Positions 56,072 to 64,000 of a DNA stretch of 64,000 nt are shown piece after piece. Each line of letters begins with the position of its first letter. Positions within the stretch are counted from its first letter, which is position 1. Where the stretch lies: positions 62,001-126,000 of the forward strand of contig JALSLH010000083.1 in assembly GCA_026988435.1 (NCBI GenBank), read 5' to 3'. The DNA comes from Methylophaga sp. (GTDB lineage Bacteria; Pseudomonadota; Gammaproteobacteria; Nitrosococcales; Methylophagaceae). Below the pieces are notes generated by a model that saw nothing but the letters and a program-made list of their open reading frames with translations, had not been told where the DNA came from and did not search any database. The translations under genes were made by a program, and so were the position numbers.

Positions 56072-57416
56072 GTAGCTGAATAACAAAACGTGCGCCTCCG
56101 ATAGGGCTTTGTTTTAAGCTGAGCTTACCTTGATAAGCATTGACAATATCACTGGCTATTGCCAAACCTAAACCTTGTCCATCGACTTGAGTGTCTATCC
56201 GTTTTCCACGTTTAAGGATGGCATCATATTGGTGTTGCGGCACACCTGCGCCATCATCATCAATTATAATTTCTAAAAAATCAGCTTGCCAAAAGGCCTG
56301 AATATGAACACGTTTATTACAATATTTATAAGCATTATCAAGTAAGTTTCCCAATAATTCATAAAGATCACCCTCATCAGCATGAACAAAAATATCGTTT
56401 TCAATTTGAAATTGATGTCGAATATGTTTTGCCAGATAAACTTTATTGAGTGATTTTAGTATCTTATTAATGACATCCCCGAGTGAAACAGGGGCTTGCA
56501 AACTGCTTTGTCCTTCAGTTGATGCGCGTTGTAATTGATAATCTACTAGATCTGAAATGCGGTTTAATTGTTCGTGGGTGGTGATGCGAAGATCAGAAAT
56601 ATTGCTATTGTTTTCAAACTCTCCCCTTAATACAGCTAATGGGGTTTTCAAGCTATGAGCTAAATCTGCCAATGAATTTTTATAGCGTTGACGGCGTGAA
56701 TGTTCGTGATCGAGCAGAATATTTATATTCTGGGTAAGCTGATTAAGTTCTATCGGATAGTCTTTAGATAAGCGCCTCTTGTCACCACTTTTAATGGCAT
56801 TAAGATCGTTTGAGACTTCATTTAAAGGACGTAAGCTCCAATGCAGTATTAATGCTTGTGCAATTAAAAGTATTAAGCCTGTGCCGCCCAACCAATACCA
56901 TAAACTTCGTTGAAAACCGGCTTTTTCTTGTTCAATAGTGCTTAATGCTTCAGCTATATTGATAGTATAGTTATATTCTTGTCCAAAATCATTTTCCCAA
57001 ACGATTCCATAAGCAAGGTTGATAAATTCACCTTCATTTTCAATATTAAGTACTGATATTTGTTCATTTGAGGGGCCTTCAGGCTTTTCAGGTAATGCCA
57101 AATATCGACCTAAGGTTGATGCTGATTGCCAAATAACGTTCTGTCCAGTTGATATTTGAGCATATAGTCCCGAATTGGGGATAGAAAACTCGGGTTCAGC
57201 TAATTTAATAGGCATGGTGACTAGACCGCTATTACTAAACTCTGCGGCGGATAAAATACTATAAACGTAATTTTGTAGTCTTTGATATTGTGCTTTATCG
57301 GCACTGGTTTTAAATGCGTTATTTAAACTAAAGGCAGACAATCCTAAAAAGGCGATTAGCACAAGGCTAACAACTAAAAGTAAACGATTGCGAAAAGAAA
57401 GTTGTTTACTGAGCAC
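56061..57416 (-). CDS. Sensor histidine kinase (PhoQ-like)
   Basis: DLAHSLKTPLAVLRGEFEN, LLGNLLDNAYKYC, GQGLGLAIASDIV. Confidence 0.88.
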   Translation of the reverse strand: MLSKQLSFRNRLLLVVSLVLIAFLGLSAFSLNNAFKTSADKAQYQRLQNYVYSILSAAEFSNSGLVTMPIKLAEPEFSIPNSGLYAQISTGQNVIWQSASTLGRYLALPEKPEGPSNEQISVLNIENEGEFINLAYGIVWENDFGQEYNYTINIAEALSTIEQEKAGFQRSLWYWLGGTGLILLIAQALILHWSLRPLNEVSNDLNAIKSGDKRRLSKDYPIELNQLTQNINILLDHEHSRRQRYKNSLADLAHSLKTPLAVLRGEFENNSNISDLRITTHEQLNRISDLVDYQLQRASTEGQSSLQAPVSLGDVINKILKSLNKVYLAKHIRHQFQIENDIFVHADEGDLYELLGNLLDNAYKYCNKRVHIQAFWQADFLEIIIDDDGAGVPQHQYDAILKRGKRIDTQVDGQGLGLAIASDIVNAYQGKLSLKQSPIGGARFVIQLPKS

Positions 57417-58086
57417 GTGCTAAGGTGAAGCGATATCCACGCCCACGTAATGTCTCAATGGGATTTATTGTTTTATCGGGGTCAAGTTTAGCTCGCAGAC
57501 GTTTTATAAATACTTCAATAACATTACTGTCACGATCATGGTCTTGATCATAGATATGTTCAGTGAGTTCAGATTTAGATAATACCTCACCTGCATGCAA
57601 CATCATATAGTGTAGTAGGCGGTATTCATAAGCTGTTAAATCAATAGGGATATCGTTGTTGGTAACATCTTGGCTTGACGGATTTAAGCAGATAGAACCA
57701 CATTGTAGAGAAGCACTTGCCCATCCAGATGCGCGTCTTGCAAGGGCATTGAGTCGGGCTAAAAGCTCTTCAAAATGAAATGGTTTGACGAGATAATCAT
57801 CAGCGCCGGCTTCGAGGCCTTCAACTTTATCTTGCCAGCGTCCCCTTGCCGTTAAGATAAGTATTGGGAAATCTTTGTTTTTTTCACGTAGCTTTTGAAT
57901 AACTTCAATGCCAGATAATTTAGGCAAACCTAAATCAATAATAGCGACATCATAGGGGTGTTCTAGACCTAGGAAAAGGCCTTCATCACCATCTGGTGCG
58001 ACATCAACCGTTAAATTTTGATTTTGAAGTTGTTGTGTGATCTGTTCACGAATTTGGCGTTCGTCTTCGACTAATAAAATACGCAT
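57406..58086 (-). CDS. OmpR-family response regulator (PhoP-like)
   Basis: MRILLVEDERQIREQ, AIIDLGLPKLSG, LRGRGYRFTLA. Confidence 0.9.
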   Translation of the reverse strand: MRILLVEDERQIREQITQQLQNQNLTVDVAPDGDEGLFLGLEHPYDVAIIDLGLPKLSGIEVIQKLREKNKDFPILILTARGRWQDKVEGLEAGADDYLVKPFHFEELLARLNALARRASGWASASLQCGSICLNPSSQDVTNNDIPIDLTAYEYRLLHYMMLHAGEVLSKSELTEHIYDQDHDRDSNVIEVFIKRLRAKLDPDKTINPIETLRGRGYRFTLARAQ

Positions 58087-58096
58087 TGTATATTAT

Positions 58097-58360
58097 TTAT
58101 TTTGGTGGAAGCCCAGTTAAGGCATCAAGCTTGTAGATTTTTACTTTGCCATCTTTATGTAGAACTTTAATAAGAAAAATAACTTTCTTATCGGCATTAT
58201 CTTTATCAACGGATAAAATCTTGCCTTTAGATTCAACTTGAATAATGTCAGCGGCAGACTGTTTGGTCAGCGGTAACTCAACAGTATCTTCTGCCCAAGC
58301 AGAGCTAATACTCATAGTAGATAGAATGAGTAGTGTAAAAAATAGGCGTAAATAATACAT
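58097..58360 (-). CDS. Small exported PepSY-like protein
   Basis: Signal peptide; SAADIIQVESKGKILSVDKDNADKKVIFLIKVLHKDGKVKIYKLDALTG. Confidence 0.75.
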   Translation of the reverse strand: MYYLRLFFTLLILSTMSISSAWAEDTVELPLTKQSAADIIQVESKGKILSVDKDNADKKVIFLIKVLHKDGKVKIYKLDALTGLPPK

Positions 58361-58476
58361 AAGGTTAATATTACACTAGAGCAAGAAAGTAATACATAAA
58401 AAACAACAGCCCCCTAAACAAGGAGAAGAATAGAGGGCTGTAAAAACGTATTTTTAATTCATGTCTAACGCATTAT

Positions 58477-58896
58477 TTATTTTGCTTTTTTAGGTTTTTC
58501 GTTACCAATTGCACCATCAGAACGTGCAAGCAAGTAATTATAGATTAACTCTTTATCTTTCATTACTTTCGCATTGGCTTTCCATGCTGGCATACTACCA
58601 ATTTGGCCTGATTTACCATTTTCTACAGTGCTAAAGAAGTCTTCTTTTGAAAGTATTTTTAAGCTTTCAGTTAAATCTGCACCAAGCCCACCGTCATTAA
58701 GACCTTCACCGTATTTAGCATGGCAACGCGCACACCAGTTGCGGAATAGTTTAAAGCCTTTATAAGTGTCAGCATCAAGATATTTACCATCTGTTACTGT
58801 GTAAGGTTTATCATCTGCAAAAGTCGGCAATGATACGGCACTAAAAGCAATGGTTGCCGCACTGGCAAGTATGATAAGTTTTTTATTCAATTTCAT
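58477..58896 (-). CDS. Periplasmic c-type cytochrome
   Basis: Signal peptide, CARCH heme-binding motif, distal Met in GSMPAW. Confidence 0.85.
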   Translation of the reverse strand: MKLNKKLIILASAATIAFSAVSLPTFADDKPYTVTDGKYLDADTYKGFKLFRNWCARCHAKYGEGLNDGGLGADLTESLKILSKEDFFSTVENGKSGQIGSMPAWKANAKVMKDKELIYNYLLARSDGAIGNEKPKKAK

Positions 58897-59094
58897 TTTC
58901 CTCTCCGATTAAAAATTTTTACTTCAACTTGAAGTATAGCCTTCCTAATAAACAGCTCCAGCTCTCTTTTCATGGCTGTTATGAGCTACTTTAGCAAACC
59001 CAAGCTGAACGTAAGCTGAATGAAGTGTGATTTATACCTCGAGACGTAAAATACCATGATTTAGCCCAGTATTACCAGTCTAAACTGTAATATT

Positions 59095-59646
59095 TTAGTA
59101 ATAATTGTCCACAGGGCGTACCGAAACTTCAACTGGGATCCGTTTTCCAGGGTGGTGCTCCATATATGTAGTATATGATTGTCCATTATAACGATAGGTA
59201 ACACGATAACCGTCACGTCGTTCTTCTTCATGATAACGATCAATCATGCGACATTGCTCAACAGTATTGTTATTAGAATGATGTTGTGAATTATTGTGAT
59301 TATAATCTCGGCCGACAGAACCACCAAGCAAAGCACCAGCAACCGTCATTATTTTTTTACCATTGCCACCGCCAAATTGATTGCCTACAACACCACCGAC
59401 AAGTCCACCTGCAATGGTGCTAGTATAAGATTTATATTGATTATGACTGGGTCGGTATTGTTGTTCTTGCCAACATTCACGTTGCGGTGTTGAAACGCGT
59501 ACCGTTTTATATAAAGATTCTACATGTGTCACACGCGCAGTATCTTGAAAGTTGTTTTTAGATTGGTAATGATTATTGTCGGCATATAATGGTAATGACA
59601 ATACTAATGTTGCCGATAAACTGAGTGTTGAAAGTAGTTTTTTCAT
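59095..59646 (-). CDS. Glycine-zipper 2TM-domain exported protein
   Basis: Signal peptide; AGGLVGGVVGNQFGGGNGKKIMTVAGALLGGSVG. Confidence 0.85.
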   Translation of the reverse strand: MKKLLSTLSLSATLVLSLPLYADNNHYQSKNNFQDTARVTHVESLYKTVRVSTPQRECWQEQQYRPSHNQYKSYTSTIAGGLVGGVVGNQFGGGNGKKIMTVAGALLGGSVGRDYNHNNSQHHSNNNTVEQCRMIDRYHEEERRDGYRVTYRYNGQSYTTYMEHHPGKRIPVEVSVRPVDNYY

Positions 59647-59849
59647 AGCAGCTCCTCCTTATTTTGTGTAGCTGTGAGATAAAGCTTAACAAGGGATAAA
59701 TGAACCAAAGCTGAATATAATGGACTTTTATCTTTATTTTTATACACTAAATATTATAAAAGGATCGATACACAGATCGGACTTAGGTGAAATGTTGATA
59801 TACTTGACTTTAGTCACCTCTAATAAAACTTATTACAGACGGATATAAA

Positions 59850-62216
59850 TTGAAGGTAGCAGAACCTAACTTACAAACTGAGTCATCACAGGAGTTAGCT
59901 CTTTATAAGATGCGACTAAGCTTGTTGGTGAAACAAACTCCAGCAGGTGTGTGGGCTGGAATTGCATCTGGTTTCTTATTTATATATTTGGCCTGGGGTA
60001 CAGTTAGTACTGATGTTCTTATTTTATGGATCGTTTGTTTTTCGCTGGGTTCGATATCGCATTTATTTCTCACTCGTTATGTAAAAAGTAAACTTGTCGA
60101 AGAGGAGGTAACAAGTTCTCTTTCTAAATTAAATTGGCTTGAACGATTGATGATGGTCAGTTTTCTTATAGGGGGAATAGTATTTGGTTTTATAGGCTTG
60201 ATGATGAAAGTAGATTGGCCGGTTCATTTACTTGTTGTAGTACCGTTATTAGCAGCGGGTGCTGTAGCAGGATCGCTAAGTTCGAATCAAGGTAGTTTTA
60301 GTGGGTATTTGAACTTTATAAGCCCTATAATGTTTATGGTGGCATTTGGATTTTTTAGAATTGGAATGCCAATATTAGGTGCTTTTGTGTTGATTTTCTA
60401 TATTGTGATGGTAGTGACAGGTAAATTAACGCATCAGGCACTTATAGATAGCTTTAGATTTAGAGTTAATAATCTAGAATTAATAGAGAATTTAACACGG
60501 AATAGTCAGGAGCAGAGCCAATTATTAGAACAATTGCGTAAAAGTGAACAATTGGCAAATGGTGCTTTTGATGCTTCAGGCATGGCAATGGCATTGGTTG
60601 ATCGTGATGCAAGCATATTCAAAGTGAATCAAGCAGCTTGTGACTTATTTCAGTTTTCTGAGGCGGGTTTATTAGGTAAAAAATTCATTGCTGCTTCACA
60701 AGAAAGTGATCGTACAAAAGAATTAGCGCTATTTAAAGAGCTCATTGATGGCGATCGTCATCAGTATCAATCAAAAGATAGCTATTTGGTCGGGGAGAAT
60801 GAAGGAACAATAAATATTTGGGTCGAAGTTACTGTTGCAGCAGTAAGAGATGATGAAGGACAATTTGAATATGCGGTAATGCATGTCAAAGATATTAGTC
60901 AAGAATATAAGCTAACACAAAGATTGACGTATCAAGCCCAACATGACGCATTAACAGGCTTACCAAATCGTTATGCATTTGAAACAAAACTACAGTTACT
61001 ATTAGATACTGATAACAATGATGAACATGTTCTTTGTTATATCGATTTAGATCAGTTTAAGGTTGTGAATGATACCTGTGGCCATATTGCTGGCGATGAT
61101 TTATTAAAGCAACTAGCACTTTTACTTAAACAAGAACTTCGTAAGTCTGATTTGTTAGCACGTATTGGTGGTGATGAATTTGCAATATTATTGTTTAATT
61201 GTTCTATGGATATGGCGGTCAAACAGCTTGAGAAATTATTGGCCTCGCTACGAAAATTTCGATTTATTTATGAAGGGCAAAGTTTTAATGTTGGGGCAAG
61301 CATAGGCTTAGTTGAAATAGGTAATAACAGCTCAATGACTGAGGTATTGAAACAGGCTGACAGTGCCTGTTATGCAGCAAAAGATGCGGGCCGCGGCCGT
61401 TTACATATTTATCGGCAAGATGATGAAGCTTTAGCCCAGCGTAGCGGGGAGATGGAATGGGTCACGCGTATTCAATCTGCGATTGAACAAAATAACTTCG
61501 TGCTCTACTACCAAGAAATAGTACCCATTAAGGGTGAAGAAACAATACCACATTATGAGTTACTTATTAGAATGCTAGACGCGGATGGCAGTATTATTCC
61601 TCCGGGATTATTTTTACCGGCTGCGGAACGTTATAATCTGGCGGCAGAAATTGATGTATGGGTAGTGAAACATACCATAGATACACTTAATATAGCCCGC
61701 GTCTACGGAAAGGATATTTCGGGTATCTATGGCGTGAATTTATCTGGACAGTCTTTAGGTGATGCTCGTTTTTATGAAGAGATCATCGAATTAATACATG
61801 AGAATGATTTTAGAGGAACGGGGGCGGTTATTTGTTTTGAAGTGACCGAAACAGCGGCAATATCAAATATAACAGCTGCTTTGCGGTTGATGACTGACCT
61901 ACGTGAGATTGGTTGTCAATTTGCTTTAGATGATTTTGGTAGCGGTTTATCCTCTTTTGCTTATTTAAAACAAATGCCCATTGATTATCTAAAAATTGAT
62001 GGCATGTTTGTTAGGGATTGTTTGACTGATCCGGTAAACCTAGCAATGATTGATTCAATTAATGGCATCGGCCAAGTTATGGGTTTAAAAACGATTGCTG
62101 AATTTGTTGAAAATGGTGCTATTTTTAGTAAGCTGTCGGAACTAGGCGTTGATTATGCCCAAGGTTATTGGAATGGACCGCCTAAGCCGTGGGTGATAGA
62201 TGAGTTAGCAGATTGA
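59850..62216 (+). CDS. Membrane-bound PAS-GGDEF-EAL protein
   Basis: N-terminal TM helices, LARIGGDEFAILLF, EAL-type ELLIRM, DDFGSGLSSFAYLKQMPIDYLKIDG; TTG start. Confidence 0.92.
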   Translation: MKVAEPNLQTESSQELALYKMRLSLLVKQTPAGVWAGIASGFLFIYLAWGTVSTDVLILWIVCFSLGSISHLFLTRYVKSKLVEEEVTSSLSKLNWLERLMMVSFLIGGIVFGFIGLMMKVDWPVHLLVVVPLLAAGAVAGSLSSNQGSFSGYLNFISPIMFMVAFGFFRIGMPILGAFVLIFYIVMVVTGKLTHQALIDSFRFRVNNLELIENLTRNSQEQSQLLEQLRKSEQLANGAFDASGMAMALVDRDASIFKVNQAACDLFQFSEAGLLGKKFIAASQESDRTKELALFKELIDGDRHQYQSKDSYLVGENEGTINIWVEVTVAAVRDDEGQFEYAVMHVKDISQEYKLTQRLTYQAQHDALTGLPNRYAFETKLQLLLDTDNNDEHVLCYIDLDQFKVVNDTCGHIAGDDLLKQLALLLKQELRKSDLLARIGGDEFAILLFNCSMDMAVKQLEKLLASLRKFRFIYEGQSFNVGASIGLVEIGNNSSMTEVLKQADSACYAAKDAGRGRLHIYRQDDEALAQRSGEMEWVTRIQSAIEQNNFVLYYQEIVPIKGEETIPHYELLIRMLDADGSIIPPGLFLPAAERYNLAAEIDVWVVKHTIDTLNIARVYGKDISGIYGVNLSGQSLGDARFYEEIIELIHENDFRGTGAVICFEVTETAAISNITAALRLMTDLREIGCQFALDDFGSGLSSFAYLKQMPIDYLKIDGMFVRDCLTDPVNLAMIDSINGIGQVMGLKTIAEFVENGAIFSKLSELGVDYAQGYWNGPPKPWVIDELAD

Positions 62217-64000
62217 CCACTGCTTATCTAAGCGTTTAGCAGAGATAGGGTAGGCGGTTTTAATGCCTTGAGCATAGATTGATATCCGAAATTCTTCTAC
62301 CATCCAGCGGTAATCTTCGAACTCAGTGGTCGTGTTTGAATTAAAATGACTTAAATAGTGTTGCCAATACGGTACCACCTCAGCCATCCACTGTTTATCA
62401 CGCGATGGATTGTCAGCAAGTTTATCGAGCCTTTGACCGATAGCCTGAAAATATAGGGGTAACCGTTTTAATACACTATCAGGCGTGTGATGAACAAAAC
62501 CTTGATATAACAAATGGTTTAATTGCTCACGAATTTCTTTGATGGCATGAATTGCCGTTAACGGCATTTTGTTAGATAAGCGTTTAGCAATAGCATGGTA
62601 TTCAGCTAAAGGCTTAGCGACCTGTTTTGCTAGGGCACTGGCAATATTGATTAATTCACTACGTTTTGCTTCTAAGCGCTGCTCAAAGTCTTGTTTGTTT
62701 GCTATCGGTGCTTGATCTAATAAAAAACAGCGATCAAAAGCAACATGAATAAGGTCGGTTTTAAGCTGTTCACAGGGGGTTAGTTTGTCGTCTTTCAGCT
62801 CATTACTAAAAGGCGAAGGGGGCACATTCGCATAATGCATGCACATTGTTTTAATATCAGGCAGGTGTTTACGTAAATATTTAATAGAATCAGCTTGGGC
62901 TAGCATAAATAAACGACGTAAGCCTTGAGCCGTAAAATCTACCGATTGTTTACGTGTATCCATCAATGTTAAATCAACATGGTCACCTCTATCTACTAAG
63001 GCCGGATATGCAGTCATTTCAAGGCCATTTTGTTGCAAAGTGATGCTCTCTGGTAATTCATCAAAAGACCATGAAGTTAAACCTTGTTGCTCATAATCAC
63101 TATCGGGTAACTGCCTAAAGCTAGCGGCGGCTTGTTTAGCCCACTTGTGTTGAAGTTGAACCAAATCTCGGCTTTCATCAAGTAATTTTCCATCATCATC
63201 GACTACTTTAAAATTCATTTGAAGATAATTGGGTAATTCAGCTATTTTCCAATCTGATATGGCAATATCGACGCCTGTTTGTTTACGTAATTGTTCGCTT
63301 AAAGCAGCTAATAATGCGCCTGATTCAGCGGACATGTTTTTTAAGCAATTATCAGCATAATTGGGCACAGGGATAAAGTGACGACGTTGTGATTTAGGTA
63401 GGCTCTTAATTAAAAATATGACTTTATCTCGCAATAAGCCCGGCACTAACCATTCATAACGTTCAGCATTCGTTTGGTTGAGCAGAGATAAAGGAATAGT
63501 CTGTGTAATCCCATCATGCGCCTTGCCCGGTTCAAAATGATATTCCAAACTAAGCGGTACTAGATTAACCAACATTTGATCGGGAAATGCATTATCGGTT
63601 ACATGATCGGCTTGATGCTGCATTAAATCATTACGATCTAAAAACAATAATTGAGGCTGTTCTCGCTCAGCTTTTTTACGCCATTTATCAAAGCCCGCAC
63701 CATTAATAATATGGTTAGGGATGCGTTCTTTGTAAAATTGGAATAATACTTCATCATCAACTAATACATCACGACGACGTGATTTTTGTTCCAGCTGTTC
63801 AATGCTTTTGATTAGATCTAAATTGTGCTGAAAGAAAGGCGCACGACAGTGCCAATCACCTTGCACTAAGGCATCACGAATAAAGATTTCATGTGACAAA
63901 ACCGGGTCAATCGGGCCAAAATGAATTCGGCGACGGGCAACGATGGGCAGGCCATATAATGAAACTTGTTCAAAGGCGACCACTTGAGCCGGCTTTTTCT
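62205..64000 (-). CDS. hrpA: ATP-dependent RNA helicase HrpA, C-terminal part (5' truncated by window)
   Basis: SLYGLPIVARRRIHFGPIDPVLSHEIFIRDALVQGDW...; frame stays open to the window edge. Confidence 0.88.
   Translation of the reverse strand, partial: KKPAQVVAFEQVSLYGLPIVARRRIHFGPIDPVLSHEIFIRDALVQGDWHCRAPFFQHNLDLIKSIEQLEQKSRRRDVLVDDEVLFQFYKERIPNHIINGAGFDKWRKKAEREQPQLLFLDRNDLMQHQADHVTDNAFPDQMLVNLVPLSLEYHFEPGKAHDGITQTIPLSLLNQTNAERYEWLVPGLLRDKVIFLIKSLPKSQRRHFIPVPNYADNCLKNMSAESGALLAALSEQLRKQTGVDIAISDWKIAELPNYLQMNFKVVDDDGKLLDESRDLVQLQHKWAKQAAASFRQLPDSDYEQQGLTSWSFDELPESITLQQNGLEMTAYPALVDRGDHVDLTLMDTRKQSVDFTAQGLRRLFMLAQADSIKYLRKHLPDIKTMCMHYANVPPSPFSNELKDDKLTPCEQLKTDLIHVAFDRCFLLDQAPIANKQDFEQRLEAKRSELINIASALAKQVAKPLAEYHAIAKRLSNKMPLTAIHAIKEIREQLNHLLYQGFVHHTPDSVLKRLPLYFQAIGQRLDKLADNPSRDKQWMAEVVPYWQHYLSHFNSNTTTEFEDYRWMVEEFRISIYAQGIKTAYPISAKRLDKQWSIC

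Noticed and set aside
62205-62216. Convergent overlap of GGDEF/EAL gene and hrpA as an unusual feature
   Set aside because: Short tail-to-tail overlaps recur in this compact genome (also 56061-56071); not notable alone.

Overview
The window looks like an AT-rich gammaproteobacterial chromosome segment (taxon inferred, not proven) with about 50 credible protein genes and one tRNA. It begins in the C-terminus of an NhaA-like antiporter and ends inside a minus-strand hrpA-like gene. In order, it contains: a heavy-metal block (czcCBA-type RND efflux and a P-type ATPase); a cytochrome c/FTR1 iron permease behind a Fur-box-like site; eptA and a PAP2 phosphatase; an arsR/GAPDH/arsJ arsenate module; tRNA-Ser(UGA); moaA-fdhD; an rpfG-rpfC-rpfF DSF quorum-sensing locus; core metabolism (acs, aldehyde dehydrogenase, peroxiredoxin, dksA-like, monomeric icd, queF, zipA-like, ligA); creBCD; SulP-UspA-DarP; a second two-component system with PepSY protein and cytochrome c; and a GGDEF/EAL protein. 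The most interesting region is 43.98-48.0 kb. There, three good and one weaker attC-like sites separate minus-strand cassettes: a conserved small protein, a VOC-like protein, and a three-gene restriction-modification cassette with an unknown small third protein. A HigBA toxin-antitoxin pair sits at the edge. No integron integrase is visible in the window, so this resembles a CALIN (integrase-less cassette array). Other non-coding structure includes a 266-bp MITE-like element with nested inverted repeats, a dispersed REP-like palindrome family, a 23-bp tandem duplication, and a perfect 13-bp stem inside the 3' end of rpfC. All assignments come from reading motifs by eye; no database search was run.
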